A stretch of DNA of 26,382 nt from Cryptomeria japonica. Lineage: Eukaryota; Streptophyta; Pinopsida; Cupressales; Cupressaceae. Below are positions 17,764-26,382 of this stretch, piece after piece; within the stretch, counting starts at the first letter, position 1; every line of letters begins with the position of its first letter. The notes below the pieces were generated by a model. The model was given only the letters and a program-made list of their open reading frames with translations, had not been told where the DNA came from and did not search any database. Position numbers and translations under genes: made by a program. The stretch spans positions 80,001 through 106,382 of the forward strand of contig NW_026729311.1 in the NCBI RefSeq assembly GCF_030272615.1, in the 5' to 3' direction.

Positions 17764-18263
17764 CCCACCCTGGCCAAGGTGGGTCACGGGGTGGGTCCTA
17801 GGGTGGGTAACGGGGTGGGTACTAAGGTGCGTGCCAAGGTGGGTCATAGGGTGGGTGCCAAGGTGGGCACCAGGGTGGGTGTGCACCAACCCTAGCCAGG
17901 GTAGGTCACGGGGTGGTTGTCGGGGTGGGCGTCAAGGAGCCAAGGTGGGTGGCAAGTAGCCAAGTTGCGTGCCAAGGTGGGTGTCGGGGTGGGTGCCAAG
18001 GATCCAAGGTGGGTGCCAAGGAACCAAGGTGGGTGTCTGGGTGGGTGCCGAGGTGGGAGCCAGGGTGGGTCCCAAGGTGAGTGCAAAGGTGGGTGCCAGG
18101 GTCAAGGTGAGTGCCAATGTGGGTTCCAAGGTGCCAGGGTCAGGGTGAGTGCCAATGTGGGTTCAAAGGTGCTAAGTTGGGTGCGAGGTTGGGTGCGAGG
18201 GTGGGTGGGTGCCAAGGTGTGCTAGGTGGAAGCCCGGGTGGGTCGGCATCCCATGGGTGTCGA
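17764..18263. repeat. G-rich degenerate repeat block, unit 2
   Basis: It matches 9841-10340. Here the block is preceded by module sequence (GTGCGCACCAAGGCACCCAC), so this is the true junction between the end of one unit and the start of the next. Confidence 0.9.
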
Positions 18264-18613
18264 GTTGGGTGCCTGATGGGTGCTTCTTGTCAAGTTTTAG
18301 TCGTCGGGACTCATTTCGAGCCTTAGAGGTCGTTTCTTGTCCGGTTGCCCTGTCTTCGACCTGGGAACCCAATTTTGGTCCTCGGGTCCCATTTTTTTTT
18401 GTCTCGCATCCCACTTTTGGCCTGTGGCCTTTTCGGGGTCGATTCTCGTTTTGGGCATCAGAGCATGTTTCTTCTCCTAAAACCCAATATTTGTTTATTA
18501 AGTCTCGGAACACATTTTTGTTCTCGTGGACCCATCATGGGTCTTGGAACGCATTTGTGGTCCTTGGGTCCCATTTTGCATCCCGAAACTTGTGTTTTGG
18601 TGCTTGATCCCTA
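18264..18613. other. T-rich block upstream of 5S, unit 2
   Basis: It matches 10341-10690; I saw no difference. No coding region is supported. Confidence 0.7.
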
Positions 18614-19015
18614 TTTTGGGTGCCCACCTTGCACCAAGTGCGCACCCGGGGCAAACCGAGCGCCTTGGTGCACCGGGGCAAGATCGAGCGTGCACCCGAG
18701 GCGCCCCGAACATGCACCAAGGTGCACTCGGCCCACATGTGAGCGCAGGTCGTTGCGCCCGAGGTGGTGTGTGGGCACCGCGTTGCAGACGGGACACTGC
18801 ACGCACACGACGCCCCCTCCAGGTGCACGCACGTAGGCCGGGCCGGGTGCACACCCGACGCCCTAGCAAGGTGCGCGCACCCGGGCAGGGCTCACACTTG
18901 GCGAACGGGGCGCACTTCGCGAGGGAGGGTGTGCACCTCGACGGGGGTGGGTGGCCGGGGTGGATTCGCACGTGGGTCGCGGTTTGCTAAGTACACACTG
19001 CGACAAGCTCATAAC
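18614..19015. other. GC-rich 5' flank of 5S gene, unit 2
   Basis: It matches 10691-11092 apart from a single A to T change at 18726. The 28-bp direct-repeat copy is at 18685-18712. The TATA-like TAAGTA is at 18988-18993, and the C at -1 is kept. Confidence 0.75.
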
Positions 19016-19135
19016 GGGTGCGATCATACCAGCGTTAGTGCACCGGATCCCATCAGAACTCCGCAGTTAAGCGCGCTTGGGCCGGAGTAGTACTGGGATG
19101 GGTGACCTCCCGGGAAGTCCCGGTGTTGCACCCTT
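19016..19135 (+). rRNA. 5S ribosomal RNA gene, copy 2
   Basis: The gene is identical over its full length to copy 1 and lies 7923 bp further on. All box elements and stems described for copy 1 are present. Identity of gene and flanks shows that the 5S gene is amplified as part of the 7.9-kb unit and not as a short 5S tandem array. A third copy would be expected to start near 26918, beyond the window end. Confidence 0.97.
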
Positions 19136-19139
19136 TTTT
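19134..19139 (+). terminator. Pol III oligo-T terminator of 5S copy 2
   Basis: Six Ts directly follow helix I, as in copy 1. Confidence 0.9.
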
Positions 19140-19552
19140 AGTTTTTCGCCGGGCGTCGCAATGCTATTTGAATAAACCTTTTGCCCGTTTGCGTTCTCGT
19201 CGGGGCCGGGCCGGGCCGGGGTGCGCTGCCCGCACTACCGCGCGCGCGGGGGCGACACCGAGCGCGCACCCGAGGCGCCCCGAGCACACAGGCCACGGTG
19301 CAACCCGGGCGTTGTGCGCGCACCCCGGTGCGCCCGAGGTGCTGCGCGCGCACCCAGGTGAAATCGGTGTGCACCTCGGCCAGTGCGCGCTCGGTCGAGT
19401 CGCGCACGTTGGCCAAGGTGCACGGTGATGTTTCTTACTCTAAGGTTCCGCACCAGACGCCCGGGACAGGTGAGCGAAGCTGGGCGGGGCCGGGTGCGCG
19501 GCCGGGGCAGGTGCACGCAGCTGGAGAGAGCTTTGGAGCACACTTCGGAGCG
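19140..19552. other. 3' flank of 5S gene, unit 2
   Basis: It matches 11217-11629 apart from a T to C change at 19502. The second 28-bp direct-repeat copy is at 19259-19286. Confidence 0.7.
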
Positions 19553-21046
19553 CACCAATGATGCGCTCCATTCAAAAGTTTCCTGAAAAGGCAAAAAAAG
19601 TTGAGATTATAGAATTTCCCACTTGAGAGATTGTAAAAAAAAAAAATTTAAAATGAAGGAAACGCGGGTGCCAAGGTGTGCGCAGCCCAGCCCACCCTGG
19701 CGAAGGTGCACGCAAGGTGCGCACCCGAGGCAAACCGGACAATTAACCCAACTTTCGACTTCGCGCGCACCTTGGAGCGCACTTCGGAGCGCTCCTTGGT
19801 GCGCACCAATCTTGGGCACCTCGGAGTGCACCATGGCGCCCACCAAGGTGCGCACCCGGGGCAAACCGAGCTCCGACTTCGTGCGCACCTTGGAGCGCAC
19901 GAAAGGTGCGCACCATGGCGCCCACCAAGGTGCGCAGCCCAGCCAAGGCGTGCGCATCAAGGTGCGCACCCTGGCGAAGGTGCGCACCCGGGGCAAACCG
20001 AGCTCCGACTTCGTGCGCACCTTGGAGCGCACAAAAGGTGCGCAACCCAGCCAAGGTGTGCGCACCCCGGTCAAACCGAGCTCCGAATCGTGCGCACCAG
20101 AGGTGCACGCCATCGTGCGCACCTTGGAGCACACTTCGGAGCCCTCCTTGGTGCGCGCCGATGTTGCGCACCTCGGAGCGCACCCGGGGAAAACAATGCA
20201 ATTAACCCGACTTTCGACTTCGTGGGCACCTCGGAGCGCTCTCGGGTTCGCACCTCGGAGCACACCGAGGTGCGCACCTTTGATGCGCTGCCTTCACCAA
20301 TTTCCAGAAAAGGCAAGAAAACATTGAGAAGGTGTGCGCACCGAGGTGCCCACCCTGGCGAAGGTGCACGCGAGGTGCGCACCCGGGGCAAACCGGGCTC
20401 CGACTTCGTGCACGCCGCACCTTGGAGCACACTTCGGAGCGCTCCTTGGTGCGCACCAGGGCGCGCAACCCAGCCGAGGTGCCCACCCCGGCGAAGGTGC
20501 ACGCGAGGTGCGCACCCGGGGCAAACCGGGCTCCGACTTCGTGCACGCCATGGTGCCCACCGCGGCGAAGGTGCACGCGAGGTGCGCACCCGGGGCAAAC
20601 CGGGCTCCGACTTCGTGCACGCCGCACCTTGGAGCACACTTCGGAGCGCTCCTTGGTGCGCACCATGGTGCCCACCAGGGCGCGCAACCCCGCCGAAGGT
20701 GCACGCGAGGTGCGCACCCGGGGCAAACCGGGCTCCGACTTCGTGCACGCCGCACCTTGGAGCACACTTCGGAGCGCTCCTTGGTGCGCACCATGGTGCC
20801 CACCAGGGCGCGCAACCCCGCCGAAGGTGCACGCGAGGTGCGCACCCGGGGCAAACCGGGCTCCGACTTCGTGCACGCCATGGTGCGCACCGCGGCGAAG
20901 GTGCGCACCCGGGGCAAACCGGGCTCCGACTTCGTGCACGCCGCACCTTGGAGCACACTTCGGAGCGCTCCTTGGTGCGCACCAGGGCGCGCAACCCAGC
21001 CGAGGTGCCCACCCCGGCGAAGGTGCACGCGAGGTGCGTACCCGGG
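19553..21046. repeat. Divergent A-rich island and proximal modular array, unit 2
   Basis: It matches 11630-13145, but with 22 bp missing where AGCCCAGCC runs directly into CACCCTGG near 19692. The truncated A-rich island is at 20279-20331. Confidence 0.9.
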
Positions 21047-23398
21047 GCAAACCGGGCTCCGACTTCGTGCACGCCGCACCTTGGAGCACACTTCGGAGCG
21101 CTCCTTGGTGCGCACCATGGTGCCCACCAGGCCGCGCAACCCAGCCAAGGTGTGCGCACCAAGGTGCACGCGAGGTGCGCACCCGGGGCAAACCGGGGTC
21201 CGACTTCGTGCACGCCGCACCTTGGAGCACACATCGGGGCGCTCCCGGGTTCGCACCGGCGTTGCGCACCGTGGTGGGCACCTCGGAGCACACCAAGGTG
21301 GGCAGCGAGGTGCGCACCTTTGATGCGATGCCTTCACTAATTTCCATAAAAGGCAAAAAAAAAACGAGATTTTAAAATTTCCGTTTTGAAAGATAGTGAG
21401 AAAAAGGGAATGCTGGTGCCATCTTGAGCCCGCCCTGGTGCGCAGCCCAGCCAAGGTGTGCGCACCAAGGTGCCCACCCTGGCGAAGGTGCGCGCCCGGG
21501 CAATTAACCCAACTTCCAACTTCGCGCGCGCCAGGGTGGGAGCGCACCCAACAACCGGGCCTGGGAAGAGCCAATGCGAGAAACCCCACCAAACGCTCTG
21601 ACAAAAAAAGAGGGGGCGCTCCAGTAACCCCGCTTCGGAGCGCACCCTGGGCAAACCCAGCCAAGGTGCCCACCCCGGCCAAGGTGCAGGCGAGGTGCGC
21701 ACCCGGGGCAAACCGGGCTCCGACAACGTGCACGCCGCACCTTGGAGCACACTTCGTAGCGCTCCCGGGTGCGCACCTCAGAGCACACCAAGGTGGGCAG
21801 CGAGGTGCGCACCTTTGATGCGCTGCCTTCACTAATTTCCAGAAAAGGCAAAAAAAAAAGGAGATTTTAAAATTTCCGTTTTGAAAGATAGTGAAAAAAA
21901 CGGAACGCGCGTGCCATCTTGAGCCCGCCCTGGTGCGCAGCCCAGGTAAGGTGCCCACCCTGGCAAAGGTGCGCACCCGGGCAATTAACCCTACTTCCGA
22001 CTTCGTGCGCGCCAGGGTGGCAACCGGGCCTCGGAAGAGCCAATGCGAGAAACCCCACCAAACGCTCCGACAAAAAAAGAGGCGGCGCTCCAATAACCCC
22101 GCTTCGGAGCGCAGCCGGGGCAAACCCAGCCAAGGTGCCCACCCCGACGAAGGTGCACGCGAGGTGCGCACCCGGGGCAAACCGGGCTCCGACAACGTGC
22201 ACGCAGCACCTTGGAGCACACTTCGAAGCACTCCCGGGTGCCCACCGGCGTTGCGCACCGTGGTGGGCAGCGAGGTGCGCACCTTTGATGCGCTGCCTTC
22301 ACTAATTTCCAGAAAAAGGCAAAAAAAAATGAGATTTTAAAATTTCCGTTTTGAAAGATAGTGAAAAAAAAGGAACGCGGGTGCCATCTTGAGCCCGCCC
22401 TGGTGCGCAGCCCAGGCAAGGCATGCGCACCAAGGTGCCCACCCGAGGTGCACACCCGGGGCAAACCGGGCTCCGACTTCGTGCAGGCCGCACCTTGGAG
22501 CACACTTCGGAGCGCTCCTTGGTGCGCACCATGGTGCCCACCAGGGCGCGCAACCCAGCCAAGGTCTGCACACTAAGGTGCCCACCCCGGCGAAGGTGCA
22601 CGCGAGGTGCGCACCCGGGGCAAACCGGGCTCCGACTTCGTGCACGCCATGGTGCCCACCGCGGCGAAGGTGCACGCGAGGTGCGCACCCGGGGCAAACC
22701 GGGCTCCGACTTCGTGCACGCCGCACCTTGGAGCACACTTCGGAGCGCTCCTTGGTGCGCACCATGGTGCCCACCAGGGCGCGCAACCCAGCCAAGGTGT
22801 GCGCACCAAGGTGCACGCGAGGTGCGCACCCGGGGCAAACCGGGGTCCGACTTCGTGCACGCCGCACCTTGGAGCACACATCGGAGCGCTCCCAGGTTCG
22901 CACCAGCGTTGCGCACCTTTGATGCGCTGCCTTCACTAATTTCCAGAAAAGGCAAAAAAAAACGATATTTTAAAATTTCCGTTCTGAAAGATAGTGAAAA
23001 AAACGGAACGCGGGTGCCATCTTGAGCCCTTCCTGGTGCGCAGCCCAGGCAAGTTGTGCGCACCAAGGTGCCCACCCTGGCGGAGGTGCGCGCCCGGGGC
23101 AAACCGGGCTCCGACTTCGTGCACTGCATGGTGCCCACCAAGGCGCGCAACCCAGCCAAGGTGCCCACCGCAGCGAAGGTGCACGCGAGGTGCACACCCG
23201 GGGCAAACCGGGCTCCGACTTCGTGCACGCCGCACCTTGGAGCACACTTCAGAGCGCTCCTTGGTGCGCACCAGGGCGCGCAACCCAGCCGAGGTGCCCA
23301 CCCCGGCGAAGGTGCACGCGAGGTGCGCACCCGGGGCAAACCGGGCTCCGACTTCGTGCACGCCATGGTGCCCACCGCGGCGAAGGTGCGCACCCGGG
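21047..23398. repeat. 2.35-kb internal tandem duplication, copy a, unit 2
   Basis: It matches 13146-15497. The ATTTTAAAAT centres of the islands are at 21369, 21864, 22334 and 22967. Confidence 0.85.
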
Positions 23399-25492
23399 GC
23401 AAACCGGGCTCCGACTTCGTGCACGCCGCACCTTGGAGCACACTTCGGAGCGCTCCTTGGTGCGCACCATGGTGCCCACCAGGCCGCGCAACCCAGCCAA
23501 GGTGTGCGCACCAAGGTGCACGCGAGGTGCGCACCCGGGGCAAACCGGGGTCCGACTTCGTGCACGCCGCACCTTGGAGCACACATCGGGGCGCTCCCGG
23601 GTTCGCACCGGCGTTGCGCACCGTGGTGGGCACCTCGGAGCACACCAAGGTGGGCAGCGAGGTGCGCACCTTTGATGCGATGCCTTCACTAATTTCCATA
23701 AAAGGCAAAAAAAAAACGAGATTTTAAAATTTCCGTTTTGAAAGATAGTGAGAAAAAGGGAATGCTGGTGCCATCTTGAGCCCGCCCTGGTGCGCAGCCC
23801 AGCCAAGGTTTGCGCACCAAGGTGCCCACCCTGGCGAAGGTGCGCGCCCGGGCAATTAACCCAACTTCCAACTGTCGCGCGCGCCAGGGTGGGAGCGCAC
23901 CCAACAACCGGGCCTGGGAAGAGCCAATGCGAGAAACCCCACCAAACTCTCTGACAAAAAAAGAGGGGGCGCTCCAGTAACCCCGCTTCGGAGCGCACCC
24001 TGGGCAAACCCAGCCAAGGTGCCCACCCCGGCCAAGGTGCAGGCGAGGTGCGCACCCGGGGCAAACCGGGCTCCGACAACGTGCACGCCGCACCTTGGAG
24101 CACACTTCGTAGCGCTCCCGGGTGCGCACCTCAGAGCACACCAAGGTGGGCAGCGAGGTGCGCACCTTTGATGCGCTGCCTTCACTAATTTCCAGAAAAG
24201 GCAAAAAAAAAAGGAGATTTTAAAATTTCCGTTTTGAAAGATAGTGAAAAAAACGGAACGCGCGTGCCATCTTGAGCCCGCCCTGGTGCGCAGCCCAGGT
24301 AAGGTGCCACCCTGGCAAAGGTGCGCACCCGGGCAATTAACCCTACTTCCGACTTCGTGCGCGCCAGGGTGGCAACCGGGCCTCGGAAGAGCCAATGCGA
24401 GAAACCCCACCAAACGCTCCGACAAAAAAAGAGGCGGCGCTCCAATAACCCCGCTTCGGAGCGCAGCCGGGGCAAACCAAGCCAAGGTGCCCACCCCGAC
24501 GAAGGTGCACGCGAGGTGCGCACCCGGGGCAAACCGGGCTCCGACAACGTGCACGCAGCACCTTGGAGCACACTTCGAAGCACTCCCGGGTGCCCACCGG
24601 CGTTGCGCACCGTGGTGGGCAGCGAGGTGCGCACCTTTGATGCGCTGCCTTCACTAATTTCCAGAAAAAGGCAAAAAAAAATGAGATTTTAAAATTTCCG
24701 TTTTGAAAGATAGTGAAAAAAAAGGAACGCGGGTGCCATCTTGAGCCCGCCCTGGTGCGCAGCCCAGGCAAGGCATGCGCACCAAGGTGCCCACCCGAGG
24801 TGCACACCCGGGGCAAACCGGGCTCCGACTTCGTGCAGGCCGCACCTTGGAGCACACTTCGGAGCGCTCCTTGGTGCGCACCATGGTGCCCACCAGGGCG
24901 CACCCGAGGCAAACCGGGCTCCGACTTCGTGCACGCCGCACCTTGGAGCACACATCGGAGCGCTCCCAGGTTCGCACCAGCGTTGCGCACCTTTGATGCG
25001 CTGCCTTCACTAATTTCCAGAAAAGGCAAAAAAAAACGATATTTTAAAATTTCCGTTCTGAAAGATAGTGAAAAAAACGGAACGCGGGTGCCATCTTGAG
25101 CCCTTCCTGATGCGCAGCCCAGGCAAGTTGTGCGCACCAAGGTGCCCACCCTGGCGGAGGTGCGCGCCCGGGGCAAACCGGGCTCCGACTTCGTGCACTG
25201 CATGGTGCCCACCAAGGCGCGCAACCCAGCCAAGGTGCCCACCGCAGCGAAGGTGCACGCGAGGTGCGCACCCGAGGTGCACACCCGGGGCAAACCGGGC
25301 TCCGACTTCGTGCACGCCGCACCTTGGAGCACACTTCAGAGCGCTCCTTGGTACGCACCAGGGCGCGCAACCCAGCCAAGGTGCTCACCCCGGCGAAGGT
25401 GCACGCGAGGTGCGCACCCGGGGCAAACCGGGCTCGGACTTCGTGCACGCCGCACCTTGGAGCACACATCGGAGCGCTCCCGGGTTCGCACC
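23399..25492. repeat. 2.35-kb internal tandem duplication, copy b, unit 2
   Basis: It matches 15498-17590, including the 278-bp deletion (join near 24899). It has one extra base near 23874. Island centres are at 23721, 24217, 24686 and 25041; the last island of the unit, outside this block, is at 25562. Confidence 0.85.
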
Positions 25493-25665
25493 AGCATTGC
25501 GCACCTTTGATGCGCTGCCTTCACTAATTTCCAGAAAAGGCAAAAAAAAGAAAAAAATGAGATTTTAAAATTTCCGTTTTGAAAGATAGTGAAAAAAACG
25601 GAACGCGGGTGCCATCTTGAGCCCGCCCTGGTGTGCAGCCCAGGCAAGTTGTGCGCACCAAGGCA

Positions 25666-26382
25666 CCCACCCTGGCCAAGGTGGGTCACGGGGTGGGTCC
25701 TAGGGTGGGTAACGGGGTGGGTACTAAGGTGCGTGCCAAGGTGGGTCATAGGGTGGGTGCCAAGGTGGGCACCAGGGTGGGTGTGCACCAACCCTAGCCA
25801 GGGTAGGTCACGGGGTGGTTGTCGGGGTGGGCGTCAAGGAGCCAAGGTGGGTGGCAAGTAGCCAAGTTGCGTGCCAAGGTGGGTGTCGGGGTGGGTGCCA
25901 AGGATCCAAGGTGGGTGCCAAGGAACCAAGGTGGGTGTCTGGGTGGGTGCCGAGGTGGGAGCCAGGGTGGGTCCCAAGGTGAGTGCAAAGGTGGGTGCCA
26001 GGGTCAAGGTGAGTGCCAATGTGGGTTCCAAGGTGCCAGGGTCAGGGTGAGTGCCAATGTGGGTTCAAAGGTGCTAAGTTGGGTGCGAGGTTGGGTGCGA
26101 GGGTGGGTGGGTGCCAAGGTGTGCTAGGTGGAAGCCCGGGTGGGTCGGCATCCCATGGGTGTCGAGTTGGGTGCCTGATGGGTGCTTCTTGTCAAGTTTT
26201 AGTCGTCGGGACTCATTTCGAGCCTTAGAGGTCGTTTCTTGTCCGGTTGCCCTGTCTTCGACCTGGGAACCCAATTTTGGTCCTCGGGTCCCATTTTTTT
26301 TTGTCTCGCATCCCACTTTTGGCCTGTGGCCTTTTCGGGGTCGATTCTCGTTTTGGGCATCAGAGCATGTTTCTTCTCCTAA
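25666..26382. repeat. 5S-containing higher-order repeat, unit 3 (cut by window end)
   Basis: It begins with the same module-to-G-rich junction as unit 2. The G-rich block is 25666-26165 and the T-rich block runs from 26166 to the end of the window. Nothing in the visible 717 bp differs clearly from unit 2. Confidence 0.93.

Larger units (their letters stand above)
17764..25665. repeat. 5S-containing higher-order repeat, unit 2 (7902 bp)
   Basis: It repeats unit 1 in the same order. Differences I found include a 22-bp deletion near 19692 (present in unit 1 at 11770-11791), one inserted base near 23874 (AACTGTCGCG instead of AACTTCGCG) and single substitutions such as at 18726, 19502 and 20154. 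The 22-bp loss and 1-bp gain explain the 21-bp length difference between the units. Confidence 0.95.

Noticed and set aside
9841-25665. The 7.9-kb repeat as an assembly duplication of a single region.
   Set aside because: The units differ by a 22-bp deletion, a 1-bp insertion and scattered substitutions, so they are not a simple copy error. Read-depth confirmation is still the decisive check, and unit number in the genome may differ from what is shown.

Overview
This window looks like non-coding ribosomal-DNA spacer from a land plant. I find no protein-coding gene that I can support. The only conventional genes are two identical 5S rRNA genes on the + strand (11093-11212 and 19016-19135). Their sequence fits seed plants, and the internal variants look most like gymnosperm 5S RNA as I remember it; a fern or other non-angiosperm source is possible. 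No 18S, 5.8S or 26S sequence is inside the window, so its place in a 35S rDNA intergenic spacer (IGS) is an inference. The inference rests on 13 copies of a motif that on the minus strand reads CTTATATAGGGG, very close to the plant RNA polymerase I start-site consensus TATATA(R)GGGG.

Layout, left to right. (1) 1-3902: about 20 tandem copies of a 188-bp GC-rich repeat. (2) 3903-5280: three 440-490-bp units, each with decayed 188-bp-like sequence, an inverted repeat and a Pol I-like motif. (3) 5281-5660: a short 50/56-bp repeat. (4) 5660-6780: 311-bp spacer-promoter units. (5) 6784-7396: a 38/52-bp minisatellite, inserted in or grown from one such unit. (6) 7397-8640: 157-bp promoter units. (7) 8640-10340: a G-rich degenerate repeat full of GGTGGGTGCC and GCTAGGGTGGGT words. 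(8) 9841 to the end: a higher-order tandem repeat of about 7.9 kb. Unit 1 is 9841-17763, unit 2 is 17764-25665, and unit 3 is cut by the window end. Each unit runs G-rich repeat, T-rich block, 5S gene block, then about 6 kb of nested GC-rich modules punctuated by A-rich islands and containing an internal 2.35-kb tandem duplication.

If the Pol I reading is right, the 35S transcription unit lies on the minus strand with 18S beyond the left edge. The 188-bp array would then be in the 5' external transcribed spacer, the motif at 4261-4272 would be the gene-proximal promoter, and the other twelve would be spacer promoters. The 5S genes sit upstream of these promoters, on the opposite strand. This would be a linked (L-type) 5S-35S arrangement, with 5S copy number set by expansion of a 7.9-kb spacer unit.

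The most interesting points are the 13-fold promoter array with conserved predicted 5' hairpins, the hairpins near the three leftmost promoters that keep pairing through a paired base change, the 5S-bearing higher-order repeat with a readable recombination junction, and the repeated growth of satellites from a GTGCGCAC palindrome. Long open frames in the repeats are by-products of GC-rich tandem repetition.
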